A program made the position numbers and the translations under genes. This document shows, piece by piece, positions 15,048-20,930 of a stretch of 20,930 nt of DNA (within the stretch, counting starts at the first letter, position 1; every line of letters begins with the position of its first letter). Origin of the DNA: a virus; IMG/VR virus record IMGVR_UViG_3300045902_000127, positions 1-20,930 of that record; one strand, written 5' to 3'. Below the pieces are notes generated by a model, which had not been told where the DNA came from, ran no database searches, and worked only from the letters and a program-made list of their open reading frames with translations.

Positions 15048-15323
15048 GGTCAGAACCTTTCCTTCCTACACCATTCTATTCGGTTTTAAGGATATAACTA
15101 TATATGATCGAACAGGTTGTGCGTTTGTTCTATTAACCTTTACATTGATATCAAGTATTTCTGACAGACATTGGGCAGTCTCCTCTTGCCCTCGCTGATA
15201 CTATGTTCAAAAGACCCTGTGCATTAATCAATTATTTTGCGTACTCACGGGTAATCGCAACAACCTTCACTAACTATGGTGACAGCATTATTTGTATTAA
15301 ATAAATATATCATGTTAGGTAGT
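15048..15323. other. Intergenic region without a recognised gene
   Basis: 276 bp between the recombinase terminator and the small ORF. Only very short ORFs are seen. A minor stem (GGGCA ... TGCCC near 15173-15191) is present. No convincing -33/-7 pair is found, yet the terminator just upstream implies that a promoter for the FEN-helicase-reductase operon lies here. No tRNA or known riboswitch was recognised. Confidence 0.5.
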
Positions 15324-15364
15324 TAAAATAATACTGGTGCCAAGTCTTTACTCAACACCAGTAT
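15324..15364 (-). terminator. Intrinsic terminator after the recombinase gene
   Basis: On the minus strand a perfect 9-bp stem ATACTGGTG/CACCAGTAT encloses a 16-base loop and is followed by TATTTT. It begins 18 bp after the recombinase stop codon and would end the SSB-RecA transcript. Confidence 0.8.
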
Positions 15365-15381
15365 CTTTGGTTTACGGATTA

Positions 15382-16533
15382 TTAATCTTCATCATGTACT
15401 ACATCTTCCCTGATGATAGAATCTGTGTCGAAATCATCTCCAATGTTGTACTTCATAATATACGCAGAGCAAATCTGGTCGTATATAGTCTCTCTCATTC
15501 CGGGAACCTCGTTAACCAACTTCTTGAAATCTTTAGCCAAAAATTTGTGAATCTTCTGCTCTCCTGTCTCCCTGTCCACACTTTCGTAGGAGTACCATGC
15601 GCCCGATTGTTTAAGGAACCCAAAGTCTTTGAGCGCCTCTAACCATGAACTCATGTCATCTATCCCACTTTCATAGGTTATGTCGAACTTCGCGCTTCTG
15701 CCCGGTGGGCCAAGCCTGTTCTTTATTACAGTAACTTTTACAGTGTTTCCATATTCGTCCTTTGTGTTTGGGTAATACAGCTTCTGCTCAAGTTTTGTTT
15801 TTAGCCTTACTGATGAGTGGAAACCTATGGCAAAACCACCAGAAGTAGTTGTGTTATCTCCAAACTGGACACCCAGTTTACTTCTTACTTGGTTAATGAA
15901 TATGATAAGTATTTTCCTACCAACCATTAAACTCGTAATCTTTCTCATTGCCTGCGATAAGATAATTGACTTTCCAGTTGCCCAGCCCTCTTTAGCGTAG
16001 TCTGCCTCAAGTTCTGCCAAAGTAGTAGCGCCCATTACCGAATCAACTACGATGGTTACAGGCTTATCTTCGCCTGCTGCAATCTGTCTCTCAATTATTA
16101 TCGCTATTGTCGTAAAAATCTCTTCTAAAGCACGGAGTTTGTCTGAGTATATCGCTCTTTCTACGTCTAATCCAAAGGATCGGTAGAAATCCAACATACC
16201 AACAGCATTTTCTGTATCAAATAGTACGGCAAGGCCACCTTGCTTTTGCGTATTGGCCAGTACATGTGCTGCTATCAGAGATTTAGAAGAAGCGGATGGG
16301 CCAAAAATCTCACAGATTATACCATAACCGAGTCCTCCGTTCGGTCTATTAGATATCGCCAAATCTAAAATAGACGATCCAGTGGATACCCAATCTGTCA
16401 CAAGGTTTGCATTTGACATGTAAACCAGTGAATTAGGGATGTCTTTGAATTTTTTGTTAACGACGGCCATCACGTCTTCGGCCAGCGAATCCATCTGCTC
16501 GTTCTTGGTTTCTTCGGATTTCTTCTTCGCCAT
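15382..16533 (-). CDS. recA: RecA/UvsX-like recombinase
   Basis: 383 aa. The core ATPase has Walker A GPSASSKS (residues 78-85), FDTENA with E108 in the place of RecA E96, Walker B IVVDS (D164), FINQVRSKLGVQFG with the flexible L2 region (about 215-235) and TSGG. It polymerises on single-stranded DNA and drives strand exchange, supporting recombination-dependent replication and repair. In Walker A the Gly before Lys (GPESSGKT in E. coli) is Ser, which is atypical. The C-terminus is strongly acidic (DDFDTDSII ... VHDED), as in RecA. The gene starts 2 bp after the SSB stop, so SSB and recombinase are co-expressed, and it ends in a terminator. Confidence 0.92.
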   Translation of the reverse strand: MAKKKSEETKNEQMDSLAEDVMAVVNKKFKDIPNSLVYMSNANLVTDWVSTGSSILDLAISNRPNGGLGYGIICEIFGPSASSKSLIAAHVLANTQKQGGLAVLFDTENAVGMLDFYRSFGLDVERAIYSDKLRALEEIFTTIAIIIERQIAAGEDKPVTIVVDSVMGATTLAELEADYAKEGWATGKSIILSQAMRKITSLMVGRKILIIFINQVRSKLGVQFGDNTTTSGGFAIGFHSSVRLKTKLEQKLYYPNTKDEYGNTVKVTVIKNRLGPPGRSAKFDITYESGIDDMSSWLEALKDFGFLKQSGAWYSYESVDRETGEQKIHKFLAKDFKKLVNEVPGMRETIYDQICSAYIMKYNIGDDFDTDSIIREDVVHDED

Positions 16534-16535
16534 AT

Positions 16536-17378
16536 TTAGAATGGTATATCGTCAATTGACAAGGAAGATTCAGGTTCATTAACATCTTGCTTTGAAAAAA
16601 TCTTTTCAAACTTTTCCGTAAATTCATCTGCAACCTTGTTAACCTCATGTGAAGTATCCGATTTATCTTCCTTTGCCTGTGCTACGTCCCCAGCATCTCC
16701 ACTGATGTAAGCGAGCAGTGCTGCTTCAAGCTCTTCTTCTGTTGGGCACTTGTAAACATCAACTATGTTCTTGATGCCCTTGATTTTTTCAAAGAGCACA
16801 GGATCATCAGTCATCCTAGAGGGATTTCCTCTAGGACGGATAAAAGTCTCTGGAAATGCGCCTTCTTTGGATGGTGGAACAAACTCTACTGTTAAATCTC
16901 TGCCACTGTCAACGTCCGAAATATCTCCGTAGTCTTCATCTGCATATAGTTTCAAGACCTCAGCGTAGTACGATGGAGCCATGCCCCAGTAGAAAGGGCC
17001 TGTATCGGGCTGACCGTCTGTGCCTCTAACAATTATTGGAACAAATACCCTCTTCTTTGCAGAAATTTTATTTGCGACCTTCCAGTTGTTAGAAACCGTT
17101 TCTTTGTCGCCTTTCTCGCCCTTCAACTTGTTGCAGAACTTCACAATAGGGTCTGGCAGACCGAAAGAGGAAGGTGCAAGCATTGGCTTTCCAAACTCGT
17201 AATAGAAGAAAAGTTCTGTGCCGGGGAAGTCCGGGTTGTGCGGGCTTGGGACTATCCGAACCCTCTGGGTTCCGGGTTTTGGTTTCCAGAAAAGAGGATC
17301 GCCCTGAGTTCCTGATTTTTGCTGTTGCTTGGCAGCATTGTGCTCTGCCAATTTTTGTCTGATTTTTTCTAAATCCAT
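16536..17378 (-). CDS. gp32-like single-stranded DNA-binding protein
   Basis: 280 aa. A basic, Gln-rich N-terminus (KLAEHNAAKQQQK) is followed by LFWKPKPGTQRVRIVPS, typical of the OB-fold core of T4 gp32-like SSBs. Then come KFCNKL, ISAKKRVFVPIIVRG and FYWGMAPSYY. The acidic C-terminal tail ending SIDDIPF is the usual docking site for partner proteins. It coats single-stranded DNA and helps load the recombinase encoded 2 bp downstream. The four-ligand zinc site of T4 gp32 is not evident. The gene is the first after the cassette block and appears to have its own promoter. Confidence 0.85.
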   Translation of the reverse strand: MDLEKIRQKLAEHNAAKQQQKSGTQGDPLFWKPKPGTQRVRIVPSPHNPDFPGTELFFYYEFGKPMLAPSSFGLPDPIVKFCNKLKGEKGDKETVSNNWKVANKISAKKRVFVPIIVRGTDGQPDTGPFYWGMAPSYYAEVLKLYADEDYGDISDVDSGRDLTVEFVPPSKEGAFPETFIRPRGNPSRMTDDPVLFEKIKGIKNIVDVYKCPTEEELEAALLAYISGDAGDVAQAKEDKSDTSHEVNKVADEFTEKFEKIFSKQDVNEPESSLSIDDIPF

Positions 17379-17451
17379 AATGGTAAACTTTGTTGTAAAC
17401 GGTTAAAAAAAGATAATATTGAAGTCGCTTACGGATACCAAACGTTTTCCG

Positions 17452-17482
17452 CAAGATACAACATTTAATGTCATATTCCAAA
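17452..17482 (-). promoter_or_regulatory. Possible promoter of the SSB-recombinase operon
   Basis: TTTG (17479-17482) and TATCTTG (17452-17458) are separated by 20 bp, about 75 bp upstream of the SSB ATG. The -7 box deviates from TAnnTTTG. A second AT-rich candidate (TATTATCTTTT) lies closer to the gene. Confidence 0.4.
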
Positions 17483-17632
17483 TATTTTTTTGTTATATTT
17501 TCCTAAAAGCATATACTATTTTTATATTTTTTATATCTCTGAAAAAACGCCAGTTTCACGCAACTCAGAACAAAACGATTGAAAACATAAAAAGTACGAC
17601 AAAAGTTTCGTATATTTAAGAGTTATGCGAGA

Positions 17633-18013
17633 TTATACGACAACCTCCCAATAAGACTGAATTTCACTTGACAAAAGCCATTCAAAATCTTGGTTTTCTT
17701 CTATCAATCTCTCCTCGTATGGCTTTGCTTCTATTTCGTCTAACGCCTGTTTTTTTGACATAATTCCTAATGCAACTTTTGACCAATATTTACCCCGATA
17801 CCATTCTACTTTATCAGCAAATCTTAATGTATCACCGAAGTAAATCTTAGTTTTATTTCTATCAATAACTCCAGTAAACTGTTGCATTTTAAATTTACTC
17901 AAATCAAGTTTTGAAAGTGTAATTAAATCGGAATATTTATTTGATATGTAAAATACATCTCCGTTTTCGGCTGTTAATTTAAAGTCAAACGGCAACCCAA
18001 AATAACCTCGCAT
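17633..18013 (-). CDS. Cassette gene: YopX-like protein
   Basis: 126 aa. The segment MQQFTGVIDRNKTKIYFGDTLRF matches the hallmark of YopX-family proteins (QFTG-hxDxxxxxIYxGD), and VEWYRGKYW fits the following strand. The N-terminus is shorter than usual for the family. YopX proteins are widespread in phages and mobile DNA; their role is unknown. The ATG lies within GTTATGC, the core of the upstream attC site, so the recombination point and start codon coincide. The downstream side has GCATAAC right after the stop, the beginning of its own attC, whose second half is missing. Confidence 0.6.
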   Translation of the reverse strand: MRGYFGLPFDFKLTAENGDVFYISNKYSDLITLSKLDLSKFKMQQFTGVIDRNKTKIYFGDTLRFADKVEWYRGKYWSKVALGIMSKKQALDEIEAKPYEERLIEENQDFEWLLSSEIQSYWEVVV

Positions 18014-18142
18014 AACATCGGTTTGGCAAGATTGGGGGTTTTGTTCTAAATTTTTAATTTATATTTCTATTAAAAATTTGTATTAAAATTGAGCGATTGT
18101 GCTTCTAAGTCCCCAACCTCGCCAAGCCGAGAACCGTTATGT
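18010..18142 (-). other. attC-like recombination site 1
   Basis: The 5' half ACATAACGGTTCTCGGCTTGG, continuing to GCGAGGTTGGGG, pairs with the 3' half CCCCCAATCTTGCCAAACCGATGTTATGC across an AT-rich centre. Outer 7-mers are ACATAAC and GTTATGC, close to RYYYAAC and GTTRRRY. Two or three extra bases on one arm give the extrahelical bulges typical of attC. It directly follows the stop codon of the gene at 18149-18511. Confidence 0.7.
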
Positions 18143-18148
18143 GCAAGG

Positions 18149-18511
18149 CTACTTTGACACTTCGATAATAGCATCAGGATATTGTTTACAGGCTTCTAAA
18201 TACTTTTCGACAAAATGGACAAAATGTTCATACATTCCCCACCCATTAGGGGAATTGAATTTTTCAAAATGTTCTGGTCTTTTCTTTAAATCAGCTAATC
18301 CTTTTTCAAGTAGTTCAACTATTTCACTTGCTTTTGATTTTCCAATTTCGTCTGGTCTCCAAAGTGCTTCGTAAATTCCTGCTTCATCTGCCATTTTACC
18401 TAAATTATGGGTAATGTTTGCATCATAAACAGTCTCATCTTCCTCTGTTAATGTTTTGCCAGCATCGTAGCTAATCCATTTTTTTCGTGTTAAATAAACA
18501 TCTAAACTCAT
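18149..18511 (-). CDS. Cassette gene: hypothetical protein, 120 aa
   Basis: I choose the ATG at 18511 (MSLDVYLTRKKW) because the longer open frame upstream runs through the attC stem. The protein is acidic and helical, with conserved-looking stretches TEEDETVYDANITHNLGKMA and YEALWRPDE. It strongly resembles small proteins of unknown function that occur widely in bacteria, starting with the same MSLDVYL motif, but I cannot name a family with certainty. Its stop TAG is 7 bp from the attC site downstream, the compact layout of an integron cassette. Confidence 0.7.
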   Translation of the reverse strand: MSLDVYLTRKKWISYDAGKTLTEEDETVYDANITHNLGKMADEAGIYEALWRPDEIGKSKASEIVELLEKGLADLKKRPEHFEKFNSPNGWGMYEHFVHFVEKYLEACKQYPDAIIEVSK

Positions 18512-18550
18512 ATTAATTTTTTTAAGTTTCCTACTGATAAACCGCCCAGC

Positions 18551-18649
18551 AGGTAACAGCGGTTTTGTGCTATTTGCCCCATTAACATTTGTGGCAACTT
18601 GAAGCATTGTGCAAGGGGCAAACAGACACAAAGCCGCAAAGCGTTAGCG
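18551..18649 (-). other. attC-like recombination site 2
   Basis: The 5' half CGCTAACGCTTTGCGGCTTT, continuing to GTGTCTGTTTGCCCC, pairs with the 3' half GGGGCAAATAGCACAAAACCGCTGTTACCT. The outer 7-mers are CGCTAAC and GTTACCT; arms match over GCGGyTTTGTG and TTTGCCCC with an unpaired insertion (GCTTT) on one side. The stop codon of the preceding truncated cassette gene lies inside the 5' outer core. Confidence 0.7.
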
Positions 18650-18838
18650 GTCATTGCTAACAAGCTCTTTATACTTATGGAATATTTCAAGTATTCCAAA
18701 TTCAGTTATTCTTAATTCATTATTTACACCTTCGTAAACAAATTGACTACCAATGTCTGCCAACACTTTTGTTTGTTCATCTGTTAATTGCAACGAACCG
18801 CTAATAACAAATATCTGTTCCTTGGTTTGTGATTGGAT
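18644..18838 (-). pseudogene. 5'-truncated cassette gene
   Basis: About 64 codons are open (ISGSLQLTDEQTKVL, GSQFVYEGVNNELRI) up to TAA inside attC 2. No start codon is available: the frame opens inside the last codons of the polymerase and its beginning coincides with the polymerase stop. The beginning of this cassette was therefore probably lost where the array joins the phage sequence. Function unknown. Confidence 0.5.
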
Positions 18839-19533
18839 TACGGTAATTTTATTGTTTTCATGTTCTGATAGTCTTTTCCTATCTTAACACTGTACGGTAT
18901 CTCCTTGAACACCTTCTTTATCAGGCCAATTATTAAATCTCGCTCATCAATGTGCACATCAAACAAGAAAGAGTCATATGTATATAGTATCAACTTAGTG
19001 CCGCTATCTCTTAAACCTTGTAACAGTTCTGTTATGAGCAGTGAGTTAAACTCTGTTTCAAGATTCTGCAACATGTAGTTGAAAATCTTAGTCTTAGTAG
19101 ACTCTCCTATCATGTTCTTATTTATCGGCCTCTCAAACAACAAAGTCTTTAAAGTGCCCGCCATGAACTTGTCATATATAGACTGAGCAAGGGCATTTAT
19201 AGAATAAAAAGGCTCCTTGTCAAGTAAATCCTTGTGGATGCCTCCATATATTTGCTTGAAGGTGTAATCCTTTGGATTTACTCCAGCTGGGTAGTGCTTA
19301 GATAAATCAGAGTACACATCCTTTGGGAAATCTATGTCACAAATCATGTACAATAGATACAAGTGAAAACCGCTCAAGTCCACTTCCATCAGACCTCCTT
19401 TGCCTCCATGCCTACTTATGAACCTTTTTCTGGTTCCGTCTTCCTTATTCATAGCAGCATAGTTTACTTGATTGAAGTGGTTGCTTGGTCTACCTGTCAA
19501 GGAGTAGGGGTTGTACTCACAATATTCAAACAT
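18838..19533 (-). CDS. Divergent DNA polymerase, catalytic (palm) half after an in-frame TGA
   Basis: 231 aa from ATG 19533, in the same frame as the ORF that ends at TGA 19564-19566. It has YNPYSLTGRPSN, NYAAMNKEDG, MEVDLSGFHLYLL (motif A-like, catalytic Asp), YTFKQIYGG (finger region), a nucleotide-binding FERPI segment and LYTYDSFLFDV (motif C-like, Asp). This order is that of the divergent family A-like polymerases of some phages. The C-terminus (GKDYQNM) looks natural, so the cassette array begins right after the stop. It needs the upstream half for a complete enzyme. Either two polypeptides associate, the stop is suppressed, or the gene is dead. Alternative: re-initiation at this ATG, which lies 30 bp after the stop. 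Confidence 0.7.
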   Translation of the reverse strand: MFEYCEYNPYSLTGRPSNHFNQVNYAAMNKEDGTRKRFISRHGGKGGLMEVDLSGFHLYLLYMICDIDFPKDVYSDLSKHYPAGVNPKDYTFKQIYGGIHKDLLDKEPFYSINALAQSIYDKFMAGTLKTLLFERPINKNMIGESTKTKIFNYMLQNLETEFNSLLITELLQGLRDSGTKLILYTYDSFLFDVHIDERDLIIGLIKKVFKEIPYSVKIGKDYQNMKTIKLP

Positions 19534-19563
19534 CTTAAAAAGATACGCTATAAAATAATGTAC

Positions 19564-20127
19564 TCAGGCTTCCTTTACATAAAGTCCTTGCATCTCTATC
19601 TCTGATAAGTTGTCAGATATTTTTTGGTATCGGATTAACGATTCTGAGATTGTGATACTGGTTAGTTGGGTTAAAATATTATCTTTTACAGACCTGCACG
19701 TTTCTAAGTGCCTCATTATAGGAATGAAGTCGTTTACATTCGGAGTGTTTCTAAAGTCAGACCAATACCTTTTTACAGTACGATCTACTTCGTAATAAAA
19801 CCTTTCGTTGGTAGCAAACCAGTGCACCATCTCAATATCAAGCATTGACTCCCAGTTAGGGAGTCCATACAAATATTTTTTCTTTAGCGCAAAGGTATCC
19901 TTACCTACCAAGGGACTTAACACCTTCCGATCAAATCTGTGAAGATCGTTGTGGTTGAAGCCCAACATCAATTCTTGGTGAGTGCTGATATTAAACACGT
20001 AGGCAAAAGACAGCCTGTTTGTGCACCAATGGGCTTTGTGGTCACTCAAAACCGGAACGATAAGTTTCGGGTCGTTCATAAACATCCCTACGCTAATTTC
20101 CCTGTTTTTTTCGTTACCGAAAGTCAT
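19564..20127 (-). CDS. Divergent DNA polymerase, N-terminal half ending at in-frame TGA
   Basis: 187 aa if started at the ATG 20127 (MTFGNEKNREIS); an upstream TTG at 20148 would lie within the promoter. The region LIVPVLSDHKAHWCTNRLSF and HDL/DIEMVHWFATNERFYY resembles the N-terminal, exonuclease-like part of the same phage polymerases, ending EIEMQGLYVKEA before TGA. Ten codons without a stop separate this TGA from the ATG of the catalytic half, and no frame change is needed to join them. The rest of the window uses TGA as an ordinary stop, so a nonsense mutation or a genuine split is more likely than recoding. The short spacer to the promoter suggests a nearly leaderless mRNA. Confidence 0.65.
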   Translation of the reverse strand: MTFGNEKNREISVGMFMNDPKLIVPVLSDHKAHWCTNRLSFAYVFNISTHQELMLGFNHNDLHRFDRKVLSPLVGKDTFALKKKYLYGLPNWESMLDIEMVHWFATNERFYYEVDRTVKRYWSDFRNTPNVNDFIPIMRHLETCRSVKDNILTQLTSITISESLIRYQKISDNLSEIEMQGLYVKEA

Positions 20128-20134
20128 TTTACTG

Positions 20135-20163
20135 CAAAGGTAAGTCAACCTGTTTTAACAGGT
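20135..20163 (-). promoter_or_regulatory. Promoter -7 box with adjacent palindrome (possible operator)
   Basis: TACCTTTG (20135-20142) matches the Bacteroidota -7 box and lies 7 bp before the ATG of the split polymerase. The flanking TTACCTTTGCAGTrAAAT is shared with the promoter at 4.75 kb. A perfect dyad ACCTGTT-TT-AACAGGT (20148-20163) sits in the spacer and is a plausible repressor site. A clear -33 TTTG is not seen. Confidence 0.55.
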
Positions 20164-20187
20164 AAGCCCATTAACAAACTTTAACAC

Positions 20188-20757
20188 TTATTTGTAAAAT
20201 TCGAGCGGATTTGGCAGGAAAGCGCCAATTCCGGGAAATTTTGGGGCACTAACTTGAAGTGCGTATTGGTTTAGGTATTTAGCATCTTCTTTTGGTATCT
20301 TGCTTATCCTCCAGTTTATTTGAAGCCTGTTCCACAAAACACCGTTTATGCCGGGATTGTTCAAAGTATTGACCTGATTAAATTGAGCACCGTCAATTTC
20401 TACTATCGTGTTGAGCGGGCTATTCCTTTTTTGAACAAAGAATCTGTCAAAATTCCCTTTCTTGTACTCTTCTATGGTTGGCATGGGTTGATAGGAGATG
20501 GGAGGGACGTACCTGTTAATCTTGTTTCCAGTTATCTGATTATATCTAAGTATGTCTTGAGTTGGGTTCATCTTCTTCTCAAAGAGTTCAACGGATTTGT
20601 CCGTCGGTCTAAACTCGCTGAACCTTCTTTCATTAGGAAGAACGTGGTACCCTCCCACGTAGTCCTCTCCAGTAATCAACACAAACTCGCCTCCGTCAGT
20701 GTATTGGCCAAGTAGTATCTGGTGTAAGTTGTAATGTGGTTGTTGGATTCTTGGCAT
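20188..20757 (-). CDS. Hypothetical phage protein, possibly virion-associated
   Basis: 189 aa. A strong GGGAGG site lies 9 bp before the ATG. The protein has EFVLITGEDYVGGYHVLPNE, Pro/Asn/Gln-rich linkers (IEEYKKGNF, SPLNTIVEIDG) and a beta-like end (VSAPKFPGIGAFLPNP). The G-x-x-Y-x-G-x-Y-H-x-x-P pattern recurs in structural or tail-region proteins of marine-type phages. That impression is from pattern memory only. It is the first full gene at the right edge, immediately downstream of an IS right end. Confidence 0.5.
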   Translation of the reverse strand: MPRIQQPHYNLHQILLGQYTDGGEFVLITGEDYVGGYHVLPNERRFSEFRPTDKSVELFEKKMNPTQDILRYNQITGNKINRYVPPISYQPMPTIEEYKKGNFDRFFVQKRNSPLNTIVEIDGAQFNQVNTLNNPGINGVLWNRLQINWRISKIPKEDAKYLNQYALQVSAPKFPGIGAFLPNPLEFYK

Positions 20758-20803
20758 TACTTATACCTCCCTTTCATCCATCTATTTAAAACATGATCCT
20801 AAA

Positions 20804-20930
20804 GTGAACTACCCACCCACGCCAGAGGCGATGGGTTGGGCTTCTGACTTCACAGACTTGCGCTTCTTTACAGAAGTCTTACTTGTGTCTCCATCAGTGT
20901 TATCGAGCGTCCCACCCGATATTATTTTTA
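20804..20930 (-). mobile_element. tnpB: Right end of a TnpB-type IS200/IS605 element with tnpB 3' end (partial)
   Basis: The tnpB frame enters from the right edge and ends at TAG 20809-20811, with a tail SKTSVKKRKSVKSEAQPIA that is closely similar to that at 5.1 kb. The stop is preceded by a hairpin (CCCATCGCC ... GGCGTGGG). A conserved small stem (CTTCT-GTAA-AGAAG) lies inside, as in the other copy. It has the same orientation as the two other IS pieces. Only 30-50 bp separate it from the next gene. The body, and whether its nuclease is intact, lie outside the window. Confidence 0.75.

Larger units (their letters stand above)
17622..18838 (-). mobile_element. Integron-like gene-cassette cluster without integrase
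   Basis: Three short minus-strand genes are separated by two imperfect palindromes with attC architecture (18551-18649 and 18010-18142). In each, the 5' half (xTAACGnn..GGCTTkG) pairs with a 3' half ending GTTAnnn, and the arms are inserted with unpaired bulges. The leftmost gene is flanked by GTTATGCGA (17622-17630 on the plus strand) and TCGCATAAC (18009-18017), as if a half-site were left at the array end. No tyrosine-recombinase gene is present. The block sits between the phage polymerase and SSB genes, which are normally neighbours, so it looks like an insertion. Confidence 0.65.

Noticed and set aside
15048-15323. tRNA gene in the gap
   Set aside because: A GTTCAAAAG stretch resembles a T-loop, but no acceptor, D or anticodon stems can be formed around it.
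17089-17481. Minus-strand ORF of 130 codons over the SSB start
   Set aside because: It is in another frame over the SSB N-terminus and lacks family features, while the SSB frame has a clear OB-fold core and acidic tail.
19531-19566. Recoding of TGA (as Trp or selenocysteine) in the polymerase
   Set aside because: Several genes here end in TGA at normal overlaps (4371, 6632, 8544, 9110), so TGA works as a stop; no SECIS-like stem or suppressor tRNA was seen. A nonsense mutation or natural split is simpler.
1-20930. CRISPR array or tandem repeats
   Set aside because: No regularly spaced direct repeats were found; repeated blocks are IS ends, attC-like halves and promoter cores.

Overview
The window looks like part of a double-stranded DNA phage genome, or a degraded prophage, whose host is probably in the Bacteroidota. 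The reasons are: every recognisable gene lies on the minus strand and the genes are tightly packed with ATGA-type overlaps; there is a full phage replication and recombination module; and the clearest promoters have the Bacteroidota form (TTTG, about 20 bp, TAnnTTTG). Read the window from its right end to its left, which is the direction of transcription.

Right part (20.9 to 15.3 kb). A partial TnpB-type IS200/IS605 element enters at the edge. It is followed by a gene of unknown function, then a divergent DNA polymerase split by one in-frame TGA. Next comes a block of integron-like gene cassettes with two good attC-type sites but no integrase. After it are a gp32-like single-strand-binding protein and a RecA/UvsX-like recombinase that ends in a clear terminator.

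Middle (15.0 to 6.1 kb). A tiny ORF leads into a FEN-type 5' nuclease, a DnaB-like helicase and a class II (cobalamin-dependent) ribonucleotide reductase. The reductase carries two inteins, each placed exactly before a cysteine of the active site. Downstream are a free-standing HNH endonuclease, two small genes, a staphylococcal-nuclease-like enzyme, a Mom-like DNA-modification protein and a membrane-anchored protein that resembles a spanin component.

Left part (6.1 to 0 kb). A non-coding stretch has degenerate attC-like halves. It is followed by a truncated DNA methyltransferase, a roughly 265-bp internally deleted IS605-type element that keeps only its left-end hairpin and the 3' end of tnpB, and another gene fragment. 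A promoter then drives a run of small genes, a metallophosphoesterase, a small Cys-rich protein and a complete family A DNA polymerase (3'-5' exonuclease plus polymerase). The left edge runs into the left end of a third IS605-type element.

Taken together, polymerase, helicase, FEN nuclease, SSB and recombinase replicate and recombine the genome. The reductase supplies dNTPs. The SNase may break down host DNA, while the Mom-like protein may mark or protect phage DNA. On top of this sits a heavy load of mobile DNA: two inteins, an HNH nuclease, three same-orientation IS605 pieces and integron-type cassettes.
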